From: Actinomycetes bacterium
GTDB lineage: Bacteria; Actinomycetota; Acidimicrobiia; Acidimicrobiales; Palsa-688
DNA length: 39,471 nucleotides
Direction of reading: 5' to 3'
Assembly (NCBI GenBank): GCA_021809105.1
Contig: JAKBAM010000023.1
Location: forward strand, 1-39,471
The notes below the pieces were generated by a model that was not told where the DNA came from, searched no databases, and saw only the letters and a list, made by a program, of their open reading frames with translations. Shown piece after piece: positions 1-7,912 of this stretch (its first letter is position 1; each line of letters starts with the position of its first letter). The position numbers and the translations under genes were made by a program.

Positions 1-1
1 G

Positions 2-90
2 GGAGAGGTGCGAGAGCGGCCGAATCGGACTCACTGCTAATGAGTTGGCTTGGGGAACTGGGCCCGAGGGTTCAAATCCCTCCCTCTCCG
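2..90 (+). tRNA. tRNA-Ser(GCU)
   Basis: The sequence folds as a class II (long variable arm) serine tRNA. The acceptor stem pairs 2-8 with 83-89, with discriminator G90. The anticodon stem pairs 29-33 with 41-45 around a 7-base loop with anticodon GCT at 36-38, reading AGC/AGU serine codons. The T arm is 66-70/78-82 around TTCAAAT. The long variable arm lies at about 46-65. The CCA tail is not encoded; CGG follows. The gene is complete within the first 90 bases and runs in the same direction as the helicase gene downstream. Confidence 0.97.
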
Positions 91-213
91 CGGGCACAGG
101 ATGGGGCATGCCGGCGATCCAGCATTCCCCGTTCTGGCGCGCTCGCCGCTGGGCGGGCGACGCGTGCCAAACTGGATGCCCCCCGCTGTGATCCTCCTGC
201 TCGCCGCCGCTCC

Positions 214-1890
214 GTGACCCGCCAGATCCGACTCCGACCCTGGCAGAAGGCTGCCCTGGAGCGCTTCCGAGCCAGTGGCAAGCCGGACTTTTTGGCGGTC
301 GCCACTCCGGGAGCCGGCAAGACCACCTTCGCCCTCACCGCAGCGCTGGGCGAGATGGCGGCGGCGGGCGGCCCGCGCCGTCTCGTCGTCGTAGCTCCGA
401 CCGCTCACTTGAAGCTCCAGTGGGCCCGGGCCGCTGCCGGTTTCGGCATCAACTTGGAGTCGGCGTGGGCTGCATCCGACGGCGCCTTACCGGCAGACGT
501 GCATGGCATCGTCACGACCTACCAGCAGGTGGCGACCAGCGCCCGAGTGCTCGCCGGGCTGGCTTCTGACGCCATGGTGATCTTCGACGAGGTCCACCAT
601 GCCGGCGACGAGCGCGTGTGGGGCGACTCCATCCGGGCGGCTTTCGCGGCGTCTCCTCGACGCCTGGCCCTGTCGGGGACGCCGTTTCGCTCCGACACCG
701 TGGCGATCCCTTTCATCACCTATGCCTTGGAAGAGGCTCGGCCGGATTACGAGTACGGCTACGGTGCGGCATTGAGCGACGGCCGGGTCGTGCGGCCCGT
801 GTACTTCCCCCGTACGGGGGGCCAGATGGAGTGGAGCGCGCCGGACGGGGCGGTGGTCTCGGCCACCTTCGACGACGCCCTGGACCGGGGCCGGGCCAAC
901 CAGCGACTGCGTACGGCCCTGTCACTGGAGGGCGACTGGCTGCCTACGGTGCTCCGCTCGGCTCACGACCGCCTCATCGACATCCGTCGCGCCCACCCCG
1001 ACGCCGGCGGTCTGGTGATCGCCACCGACCAGGATCACGCGCGCGGCATCGCCGATGCCCTCCAATGGCGCCACGGCATTCGGCCGGTCGTGGCCACCTC
1101 CGACGATCCGCTGGCGTCGGAGCGGATCGCCCGGTTCGCCTCATCCGACCAGCCGTGGCTGGTCGCAGTGAGGATGGTGTCGGAGGGCGTCGACATCCCC
1201 CGCCTGCGGGTCGGGGTGTATGCGACGACCACGACGACCGAGCTGTTCTTCCGGCAGGCGGTCGGCAGGCTGGTGCGCTGGACTCGGGGCGTTCCGGCGC
1301 AGCGCAGCTACCTCTATATCCCCGACGACGCTCGGCTGCGGGCCCGCGCGTTCCAGATCGCCGAGGTTCGCCGCCACACGCTGCGGCCACCTTCGGATCC
1401 TTCCTCGGCCGGGCCGGACCCCGCAGCCCTGGACGTGATCCCCGCAACCAACCGTGAGGCCGGTGACGACCAGCTGTCGCTCTTCTCGGTCATCTCTGCG
1501 GTCGCTACCGACACTGACACTCATGGCCACGACGATGCCCGCGGCGGCCCTGGCTCAGACGGTGCCGGCGAGGCAGTGGCGGACGCTGCGGCCGAGGACG
1601 AAGACCCGAGCCTCCTGGTGGCGTTGCCCGCCCTGGCGCCCCTGCCCTCGTCGGGACCGCCCCTTTCCGGCGCCGAGGGGAACGGTATGACGTGGCGCGA
1701 GCATCGGGGCAAGCTCCGGGAAGCCAACTCGGAGGCGGCGCGCTCCTTGGTGCACCGCACCGGCTGGCCCCATGCCAAGGTCAATGCTGAGCTCAACCGG
1801 CTGGCCGGGGTGCGCCGCATCACCGAGGCCACCGTCGAGCAGCTGCAGCGGCGCCTCACCCATGCGGAGCGCTGGTACGCCCGGCTGTAG
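214..1890 (+). CDS. DEAD/DEAH-box superfamily 2 helicase
   Basis: This is a probable cytoplasmic ATP-dependent DNA or RNA helicase of about 558 aa. The N-terminus has an RPWQ motif, then Walker A (ATPGAGKTT, near residue 30), a DEVHH Walker B motif, SGTPFRSD as motif III, and a second RecA-like domain ending in the motif VI-like RQAVGRLVR. A low-complexity acidic linker leads to a C-terminal segment of about 65 aa (MTWREHRGKLRE onward) that I remember from actinobacterial members of this family. The open frame begins at 40, inside the tRNA, so that start is impossible; GTG 214, just before the RPWQ motif, is the first sensible start. No Shine-Dalgarno is evident. The layout resembles XPB/SSL2-like helicases. 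The substrate is unknown. Confidence 0.85.
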   Translation: MTRQIRLRPWQKAALERFRASGKPDFLAVATPGAGKTTFALTAALGEMAAAGGPRRLVVVAPTAHLKLQWARAAAGFGINLESAWAASDGALPADVHGIVTTYQQVATSARVLAGLASDAMVIFDEVHHAGDERVWGDSIRAAFAASPRRLALSGTPFRSDTVAIPFITYALEEARPDYEYGYGAALSDGRVVRPVYFPRTGGQMEWSAPDGAVVSATFDDALDRGRANQRLRTALSLEGDWLPTVLRSAHDRLIDIRRAHPDAGGLVIATDQDHARGIADALQWRHGIRPVVATSDDPLASERIARFASSDQPWLVAVRMVSEGVDIPRLRVGVYATTTTTELFFRQAVGRLVRWTRGVPAQRSYLYIPDDARLRARAFQIAEVRRHTLRPPSDPSSAGPDPAALDVIPATNREAGDDQLSLFSVISAVATDTDTHGHDDARGGPGSDGAGEAVADAAAEDEDPSLLVALPALAPLPSSGPPLSGAEGNGMTWREHRGKLREANSEAARSLVHRTGWPHAKVNAELNRLAGVRRITEATVEQLQRRLTHAERWYARL

Positions 1891-1974
1891 CCCCCGCTAC
1901 GAAGCCCAACCTGGAGTTGAAGCCCCATAGCGATCCCGCCGGCCCCGGATCCGCGAGAGGGCAGTGCCTCGGGG

Positions 1975-1980
1975 TACGAT
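1975..1980 (+). promoter_or_regulatory. -10 box of a leaderless promoter
   Basis: TACGAT matches TANNNT and ends exactly seven bases before GTG 1988, so transcription would start at the initiation codon. The same spacing recurs at other genes in this window. No clear -35 is visible. Confidence 0.55.
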
Positions 1981-1987
1981 CACCGCT

Positions 1988-2347
1988 GTGCCGGCCTTGG
2001 CCATCGAAGGCGATGACCTGGTGGTGCGCCTGTCCCGTTGGGAGAAGTTCTGGGCCTTCCATGGCGACGTGAGGGTGCCGCTGGGTGCTGTGCGCTCGGT
2101 CAGCGTCCCGGAGCATCCCTGGTCCGAGTTGCGGGGCTGGCGCTCGGCCGGCACAGGCATACCGGGAGTTGTGGCGCTCGGCACCCGCCGGCATGGGGGC
2201 GGACGGGACTTCGTTGCGCTACGCAAGACCGGGCCGGCCGTGCTGGTGGATCTCAACGGCAACGATTTCGACCGCCTGGTGGTCTCGGTCGGCGATGCTC
2301 AGCGGGCCGCCGCGGAGGTCGCTGCGGCGGCCGGGATCAAGCCCTGA
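1988..2347 (+). CDS. small PH-domain-like protein
   Basis: A protein of about 119 aa with no signal peptide or membrane segment. The pattern of short beta strands (LVVRLSRWEKFWAF, VRVPLGAVRSVSV, FVALRKTGPAVLVDL) followed by a C-terminal alanine-rich helix resembles bacterial PH-like domains found in short actinobacterial hypothetical proteins. The frame is open from GTG 1964, but GTG 1988 is preferred because a TANNNT box ends seven bases before it and the family-like sequence begins there. It is convergent with the crotonase gene 15 bases downstream. Its role is unknown. Confidence 0.7.
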   Translation: MPALAIEGDDLVVRLSRWEKFWAFHGDVRVPLGAVRSVSVPEHPWSELRGWRSAGTGIPGVVALGTRRHGGGRDFVALRKTGPAVLVDLNGNDFDRLVVSVGDAQRAAAEVAAAAGIKP

Positions 2348-2362
2348 CCGTCTATACCTCGC

Positions 2363-3106
2363 TCAACGTCGGGTTGTGGCATCCAGGTAGCTGGCCACCC
2401 GGGCGACAGTGCCGGGGGCAGCCCACACGTCCCGTACCGCATCGTCGAGCGCCCTCCGCTCCGCCACCCGGTCGAGCGTCGAGGACCACAGGTAGGCCTT
2501 GGTCATGGATGTGACCTCCGACGGCATGGCGGCCAGCGCCTGCGCTGCGTCCAGAGCCGCGTCCCGTAGCGAACCGGCCTCCACCACCTCGTCGGCCAGG
2601 CCGACCGCAACGGCTGCCTCACCGGAGAACAGGCGGCCGGTCCAGAGCACCTCGCGCAGGTGCCGCCCGCAGCGCGCGGAGAGGACCTCGGCAGCAGCCG
2701 CCGGGAAGGGCACCCCGACCAGGAGCTCCGTGGCACCGATGCGCGCCTCGGGCGCCAGCAGGCGCCGGTCACAGGCTGCGGCCAGGACCGCCCCGCCGGC
2801 GATAGCTGCTCCGTTGATGGCAGCCACCACCGGGAAGGGCGCCCCGACGATGGCCAAGAAAGCCTCCGACAGCGCTTCCAGCATCGCGTGGATGTAGTCC
2901 GGGCCGCCGTCGACGTAGCGGCGTAGGTCGACTCCAGCCGAGAAGACCTTGCCGCCGCCCGTCAGCACCGCGGCGCCGACGTCCTCCGCCCCGAGATCAG
3001 CGATGCGGGCGGCCAGGCCGGTCAGGAGCTCGATGTCCATGGCGTTGACCTTGCCGTGCTCGAGGCTGAGCACGGCAACCCTGCCGTGTCGCTCGATGTC
3101 GATCAT
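2363..3106 (-). CDS. enoyl-CoA hydratase/isomerase family protein
   Basis: A crotonase-fold protein of 247 aa, the usual length for a single-domain member. The first oxyanion-hole element is FSAGVDL (residues 55-61) and the second is the GAAIAGGAVL segment (about 99-108). A glutamate at 127 (ATELLVG) sits where one catalytic Glu of hydratases lies, but the second catalytic Glu is not obvious, so the reaction (hydratase, isomerase or other acyl-CoA chemistry) is open. ATG 3106 begins the conserved sequence; the longer upstream frame is proline- and arginine-rich and unconvincing. It is divergent from the tmsA-like gene across 125 bases, so a link to fatty-acid turnover is possible but not shown. 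Confidence 0.88.
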   Translation of the reverse strand: MIDIERHGRVAVLSLEHGKVNAMDIELLTGLAARIADLGAEDVGAAVLTGGGKVFSAGVDLRRYVDGGPDYIHAMLEALSEAFLAIVGAPFPVVAAINGAAIAGGAVLAAACDRRLLAPEARIGATELLVGVPFPAAAAEVLSARCGRHLREVLWTGRLFSGEAAVAVGLADEVVEAGSLRDAALDAAQALAAMPSEVTSMTKAYLWSSTLDRVAERRALDDAVRDVWAAPGTVARVASYLDATTRR

Positions 3107-3231
3107 TGCGCGCCGTTGATATTGCCGCGAAGGGCCGGGCACTTGTGCATGTTCGAGAGTCTTGCCGGACCCGAGGCGCGGTGCCCACTTCGGGGCGCCC
3201 CGCCCGGCGCAGACGGTAGTCTCCTCCCCCG

Positions 3232-4641
3232 ATGACGCCGACAGTCGCGCCCAGCGCAGCATCGGCTGCATACCGGCGGCGCGTCGACATCCTGCGGTCC
3301 CAGTACGCGTCGCTGCCCGCCGGCGAGCCGGTGCGTTTGTCCAAGCGGACCTCGAACCTGTTCCGGCCGCGCGTCCCCACGACGCGTCCGGGGCTCGACG
3401 TCTCGGCCTTCGACGGAGTCATCGACATCGACGTCGAGGCCCGCACCGCCGACGTGCAGGGCATGACGACCTATGAGCACCTGGTCGACGCCACGCTGTC
3501 TCACGGGCTCATGCCGGCGGTCGTTCCGCAGCTGAAGACCATCACCCTCGGAGGAGCCATTACCGGGCTGGGGATCGAGAGCTCGTCGTGGCGGGAAGGC
3601 ATGCCACACGAGTCGATGCTGGAGCTCGACATCTTGACCGGCGACGGTCGGGTGGTGACGGCCCGGCCGGAGGGTGAGCACGCCGACTTGTTCAGCGGGT
3701 TCCCCAACTCCTACGGGACCCTCGGTTACGCGCTGCGAGCCAAGATCGACCTCCAGCCGGTGGAACCCTTCGTCCACCTGCGCCACCTGCGCTTCGGCTC
3801 GATCCAGGAGCTGCTGGCGACCTTGGAGGCCGTGTGCGCAGAGGGTACACACGGCGGGGAGGCTGTGGCGTTCGTCGACGGCGTCGTGTTCGGACCTGAC
3901 GAGTGCTACCTCACGCTCGGTTCGTGGGCTGCCTCCGCGCCCGAGGTAAGCGACTACACCTGGACAGAGATCTACTACCGCTCGCTCCAGGCCCGGTCCG
4001 AGGACTGGCTCACCACACGGGACTACCTGTGGCGGTGGGACACCGACTGGTTCTGGTGCTCCCGGGCGTTCGGGGTCCAAAGACGGTGGGTGCGCCGGCT
4101 GCTCGGCCCCGACCGGCTGCGTTCGGACACTTACTGGAAGATCATGGCCCTGGAGGGGCGCTGGCACGTCAAGGCCCGCCTCGACCGCTGGCGGCACCTG
4201 CCCGAACGGGAGGACGTGATCCAAGACGTCGAGGTGCCTGCCGATCAGCTGACGGTGTTCGTCGAGGGCTTCTTGCGGGAGGTGCCGATCCTGCCGTTAT
4301 GGCTGTGCCCGCTCCAGGCGCGGCGTTCGCCGGTCCCGATAGCAGGCGGCCCTCGCACCTGGGACCTTTACACGATGGACCCCGAGACGCTGTACGTAAA
4401 CGTGGGATTCTGGTCCAGCGTGCCCGTCGCCCCCGGGATGGACCCCGGCCATCACAACCGGTGGGTGGAGCGGGAGGTCGACCGCCTGGGTGGCCGCAAA
4501 TCGCTCTACTCCAGAGCGTTCTACGGCGAGGAGCAGTTCTGGCTCTTGTACAACGGGTCGGCGTATCGCAAGCTCAAGAGCACGTACGACCCCGACGGGC
4601 GCCTGCTCGACCTCTACGCCAAGTGCGTGGCGGGGCTCTGA
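3232..4641 (+). CDS. tmsA: FAD-binding oxidoreductase, TmsA/BfaA-like 10-methylene acyl reductase
   Basis: A flavoprotein of 469 aa with a VAO/PCMH-type FAD domain: the pyrophosphate-binding segment is near residues 100-119 (TITLGGAITGLG, then ESSSWREG). The C-terminal half is tryptophan- and tyrosine-rich. In actinobacteria, proteins of this type lie beside a CFA-synthase-like methyltransferase and reduce a 10-methylene acyl chain to 10-methyl, the last step of tuberculostearic acid synthesis. The methyltransferase follows 40 bases downstream in the same direction, which is the main support for the assignment. ATG 3232 has no Shine-Dalgarno, but TAGTCT at 3217-3222 ends nine bases before it, so leaderless initiation is possible. 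Another FAD-linked oxidase of the same fold, such as a DWARF-type sterol reductase, is the alternative. Confidence 0.82.
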   Translation: MTPTVAPSAASAAYRRRVDILRSQYASLPAGEPVRLSKRTSNLFRPRVPTTRPGLDVSAFDGVIDIDVEARTADVQGMTTYEHLVDATLSHGLMPAVVPQLKTITLGGAITGLGIESSSWREGMPHESMLELDILTGDGRVVTARPEGEHADLFSGFPNSYGTLGYALRAKIDLQPVEPFVHLRHLRFGSIQELLATLEAVCAEGTHGGEAVAFVDGVVFGPDECYLTLGSWAASAPEVSDYTWTEIYYRSLQARSEDWLTTRDYLWRWDTDWFWCSRAFGVQRRWVRRLLGPDRLRSDTYWKIMALEGRWHVKARLDRWRHLPEREDVIQDVEVPADQLTVFVEGFLREVPILPLWLCPLQARRSPVPIAGGPRTWDLYTMDPETLYVNVGFWSSVPVAPGMDPGHHNRWVEREVDRLGGRKSLYSRAFYGEEQFWLLYNGSAYRKLKSTYDPDGRLLDLYAKCVAGL

Positions 4642-4681
4642 TCGCCGTGTTGTCGGTTTTGTCTCACAGGAGGATGCCCCG

Positions 4682-5941
4682 ATGAACGTTGCCTCGGCTC
4701 TGGAGAAGGTCCTGGGCCGCAGTGTCCCGCTGGCCTTCTCGGCCTATGACGGAAGTCATGCCGGCCACTCCGATCCGGTGGGGAAGATCGTCGTGCGGGA
4801 CAGCCGGGCTCTCAATCACATGGTCGTCGCTCCCGGCGAGCTCGGCTTGGCCCGGGCCTACGTGTCTGGTCACCTCGACATCGAGGGCGACCTCCACGAC
4901 ACCATGGTCCTGATGGCTGGCGACACCGTCGGCGGCCTGACTTGGAGCGATCGGGTAGCGGTGCTGCGGGCCTTCGGCATCGGCGCGCTCAAGCCCGTGC
5001 CGCCGCCCCCCGAGGAGGTGCGACCCGGCCTGTGGTGGGGCCTTCGCCACAGCCTGGACCGCGACTCACGGGTGATCAGCCATCACTACGACGTCTCCAA
5101 CACCTTCTACGAGTGGGTGCTCGGGCCGACGATGGCCTATACCTGCGCGGTCTACCCCTCCGAGAATGCCACCCTCGAGGAAGCCCAGATCGAGAAGGTG
5201 GATCTGGTGTGCCGCAAGCTTGACCTCCAACCCGGCCAGCGCCTGCTCGACGTCGGGTGCGGCTGGGGCACGATGGTCCGCCACGCCGCAGCCGAGTACG
5301 GCGCCACCGTGCTCGGCGTGACGCTGTCTCGTCAGCAAGCCGACTGGGGACAGAAGATGCTCGCCGACGAAGGGTTGGCGGAGCGGGCCGATATTCGTCA
5401 CGCCGATTACCGCAGCGTCACCGAAGGTGGCTTCGACGCCATCAGCTCGATCGGGCTCACCGAGCACATCGGGCTGGCCAACCTGGACGCCTACTCGGGC
5501 TTCCTGGCATCGCGGCTCAAGCCGCGCGGCCGACTCCTCAACCACTGCATCACCCGTCCCGACACCACCGGGGACGGGGTGCGCCCGAAGGGCTTCATCA
5601 ACCGGTACGTGTTTCCCGACGGCGAGCTCGAGGGGGTGGGGACTATCGTCTCAGCGCTGCAGAACGCCGGCTTGGAGATCCGCCACGAGGAGAATCTGAG
5701 GGAGCACTATGCCCGGACCTGCGCGGCGTGGGCTGCCAACCTGGACGCCAACTGGCCCGCAGCGGTCGCTGAGGTAGGCGAGGGCAAGGCGCGCGTCTGG
5801 CGGCTCTACCTGACCGGCAGCCGGCTGGGCTTCGAGCAGCGCCGGATCGAGTTGCACCAGGTGCTAGCGGTCAAGACCGACGACGGGCAGGCAGCCATGC
5901 CGCTGCGGCCGGACTTCCGACGGCGCCTCACCGCCAAGTGA
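4682..5941 (+). CDS. tmsB: SAM-dependent acyl methyltransferase, TmsB-like, CFA synthase family
   Basis: A 419-aa member of the cyclopropane-fatty-acyl-phospholipid synthase family. An N-terminal lipid-binding-type domain (about 1-125) is followed by SHHYDVSN (133-140), the LGPTMAYTCAVY segment, and SAM motif I LLDVGCGWGT (188-197). TmsB-type enzymes transfer a methyl group from SAM to carbon 10 of oleoyl phospholipid, giving the 10-methylene product. ATG 4682 is fixed by AGGAGG at 4668-4673, eight bases upstream. It forms an operon with the FAD reductase. A delta-9 desaturase that could supply the substrate converges from downstream. A true cyclopropane synthase cannot be excluded from the sequence, but the reductase partner favours methyl branching. 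Confidence 0.87.
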   Translation: MNVASALEKVLGRSVPLAFSAYDGSHAGHSDPVGKIVVRDSRALNHMVVAPGELGLARAYVSGHLDIEGDLHDTMVLMAGDTVGGLTWSDRVAVLRAFGIGALKPVPPPPEEVRPGLWWGLRHSLDRDSRVISHHYDVSNTFYEWVLGPTMAYTCAVYPSENATLEEAQIEKVDLVCRKLDLQPGQRLLDVGCGWGTMVRHAAAEYGATVLGVTLSRQQADWGQKMLADEGLAERADIRHADYRSVTEGGFDAISSIGLTEHIGLANLDAYSGFLASRLKPRGRLLNHCITRPDTTGDGVRPKGFINRYVFPDGELEGVGTIVSALQNAGLEIRHEENLREHYARTCAAWAANLDANWPAAVAEVGEGKARVWRLYLTGSRLGFEQRRIELHQVLAVKTDDGQAAMPLRPDFRRRLTAK

Positions 5942-5951
5942 ACCCCGGCTG

Positions 5952-5974
5952 CCGCTAGCCCCCGGGCTTGGCGG
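5952..5974. terminator. hairpin between convergent tmsB and desaturase
   Basis: Bases 5952-5960 pair with 5965-5974 (one bulged T, one T-G wobble) around a CCCG loop, within the 36 bases separating two convergent genes. There is no T-run, as is common in high-GC genomes. It could end transcription from both sides. Confidence 0.4.
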
Positions 5975-5977
5975 TGT

Positions 5978-6970
5978 TCAGGTCGCAGTGACCGGCTGCG
6001 CCTTGGGCTGGGCCACCGCCTCGCGGGCCCTGGCTGCCAGCAGGCGCCGGTCCGGCCAGCGCACGTGGCTGACCCACCTGAACCTCTCGAACAGCCAGAT
6101 GAGCCGGGCGCTGGTGTCGACTTGGCCCCGAAGAACGCCGTGGCGCGCTGCGGAAGGCTCGGCGTGGTGGAGGTTGTGCCACGACTCGCCCATGGACGGA
6201 ACCGCCAGCCACCACACGTTCCCACTCTGGTCCTTGGTCTTGAAGGGCTTCCGGCCCGTCACGTGGCATACGGAGTTGATGGAAAAGGTGACATGGTGCA
6301 GCAGCGAGACACGCACCAAGCTTCCCCAGAAGAATGCGGTGAGCGCCCCGGTCCACGACCACGACCACAGACCACCGGCCACCGGCGGGATGAGCATCGA
6401 CGCGGCGACCAGCCATTTGAAGGATTTGTTGACCCGGACGATGTCCTGGTCCTTCAACATGTCGGGCGCGTAACGCTGCAGGGAGGTCTGCTCCAAGTCG
6501 AACAGCCATCCCATGTGGGCGTGGAAGAAGCCCTTGGTGAGAGCCCGCAGGTTGGATCCGTAACGCCAGGGCGAGTGCGGGTCGCCTTCCTTGTCGGTGA
6601 AGCGGTGGTGCTTGCGGTGGTCGGCAACCCACTGGATGACCGGACCCTCAATGGACATCGAGCCGGCCACGGCGAGGAGCACCTTGAGCCAACGCTTGGC
6701 CCGAAAGGAGCGGTGAGTGAACGCCCGGTGGAAGCCGACCGTGACCCCGTGCCCAGTGAACCAGTACATGGCCACGGCGATCACGACGTCCCGCCAGGAC
6801 AGGCCCCAGCCCCACAGCACGGGAACGGCCGCCACCACAGCGAGGAAAGGAACCACGATGAACAGGGCCAGGGCGACCTGCTCCCACCTCGCCTTGACCG
6901 CAACCGGGCCTTCGACGGCTCCGAGCGGGTCCAGCTCGTCCGGAGCGATCAGGGTCTCGGTCGTGGTCAT
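5978..6970 (-). CDS. membrane acyl-CoA/acyl-lipid delta-9 desaturase
   Basis: An integral-membrane diiron desaturase of 330 aa. The three histidine boxes are intact: HRAFTH (81-86), HRKHH (118-122) and HNLHH (265-269). Hydrophobic segments occur at about 33-55, 60-78, 95-108 and 187-220. Enzymes of this type introduce the delta-9 double bond into stearoyl or palmitoyl chains using O2 and electrons from ferredoxin or a reductase. ATG 6970 is used; a more upstream TTG would add only a poorly conserved tail. Oleoyl product is the substrate of TmsB-like methyltransferases, so its position next to tmsAB is functionally sensible, although it is on the opposite strand and separately transcribed. Confidence 0.93.
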   Translation of the reverse strand: MTTTETLIAPDELDPLGAVEGPVAVKARWEQVALALFIVVPFLAVVAAVPVLWGWGLSWRDVVIAVAMYWFTGHGVTVGFHRAFTHRSFRAKRWLKVLLAVAGSMSIEGPVIQWVADHRKHHRFTDKEGDPHSPWRYGSNLRALTKGFFHAHMGWLFDLEQTSLQRYAPDMLKDQDIVRVNKSFKWLVAASMLIPPVAGGLWSWSWTGALTAFFWGSLVRVSLLHHVTFSINSVCHVTGRKPFKTKDQSGNVWWLAVPSMGESWHNLHHAEPSAARHGVLRGQVDTSARLIWLFERFRWVSHVRWPDRRLLAARAREAVAQPKAQPVTAT

Positions 6971-7179
6971 CGATCTCGCTTTCTCGGGGTTCGGCGCCCT
7001 GGGCAACTGGCGACGATGGCCATGAGCTGGTTCGAGTCTGTCATGCCTGCCGGCCTCTGTGAGCTATAGCCGGAAAGATTTAGGCGCATCGAGGCCCAGG
7101 GGCGCGTGGGGATGGCTGGTTTCGCCGGTTCGCGGCGCACGTCACGCAAATGGAGGCGCCGGGCAGCACGAGGTGAGGG

Positions 7180-7743
7180 TCAGGCCGGTGGGGCGCCGGC
7201 GGGCACCTCGGTGACCGCCTCCGTCCCTGTGACCTCCGTCGCAGCTCCCTCGCCGGGCGCCACCTTCTCGGCGACGGCGAGCGCGACAGCGGCTGCCCCC
7301 GCGCCCAGCCCGAGGGCGAAGAGCGCGGCGCCGAGCCCGCTTCGCTGGCGGCGCAGGATGCCGTCGAGCGACAGGATGCCGGGACCCGACTCGGCAAGAG
7401 CAACGGACGCGGCGATGAGCAGGAGGTTGTACTCGTATCCACCGCCTGTGACCCAGACGCCGTTCTTCAGGTGGACCTTCTTGATGGCCACAGCCATCGT
7501 GCCGCTGATCATCGCCGGCCCGAGAGGACTGAGGAACCCGGCTGCGGTCAGCGCACCCCCGAGGGTCTCGCTCAGTGCCGCGGCGCGAGCCTGGTGCCGG
7601 GCAGGGTGCATGCCGATACTGCCCATCATCTGCTCGGTTCCTTCGAGCCCGGCGCCGCCGAAGCTACCGGTGAGCTTCTGAAGGCCATGCCCGAGCATCA
7701 GCCCGCCTACCGTCGCGCGCAGCACCAGTCGTCCAATGGCCAT
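7180..7743 (-). CDS. DoxX family membrane protein
   Basis: A 187-aa membrane protein. The N-terminus is DoxX-like (LRATVGGLMLGHGLQKLTG), with the short loop containing FGGAGLEG and hydrophobic helices near residues 1-20, 55-80, 92-110 and 125-150. An alanine/glycine-rich C-terminal tail is probably an extra helix with an extended tail. ATG 7743 is chosen because GAGGAGG lies a few bases upstream on the minus strand; the longer frame toward 7920 is composition-biased. DoxX proteins are linked in some actinobacteria to redox and thiol homeostasis, but the exact role here is unknown. It is divergent from the hydroxy-acid oxidase gene. Confidence 0.85.
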   Translation of the reverse strand: MAIGRLVLRATVGGLMLGHGLQKLTGSFGGAGLEGTEQMMGSIGMHPARHQARAAALSETLGGALTAAGFLSPLGPAMISGTMAVAIKKVHLKNGVWVTGGGYEYNLLLIAASVALAESGPGILSLDGILRRQRSGLGAALFALGLGAGAAAVALAVAEKVAPGEGAATEVTGTEAVTEVPAGAPPA

Positions 7744-7912
7744 CCCGTCCTCCTCGTCGCTCCGAAACTGGGTTGTACCCGCGCCGGGTGCTTCGTCACC
7801 ACCTTGTCCCGGTGTTGTAGCCGAGCGGCCCTCCCGCGACATGGCACCATCCCCTACGTTCAGGTCGCGGGAACTGGAACCACCCGCCGCCTCTGAGAGT
7901 GAGGGATGCCGG

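Noticed and set aside
40..213. N-terminal extension of the helicase reading frame
   Set aside because: It begins inside tRNA-Ser and encodes a proline- and arginine-rich stretch without family resemblance; GTG 214 is the first reasonable start.
3103..4224. 373-codon minus-strand open frame over tmsA
   Set aside because: It overlaps a well-supported flavoprotein gene on the other strand and shows no recognisable motif.
4490..4681. Upstream extension of the tmsB reading frame into tmsA
   Set aside because: The AGGAGG eight bases before ATG 4682 and the family-typical N-terminus fix the start at 4682.
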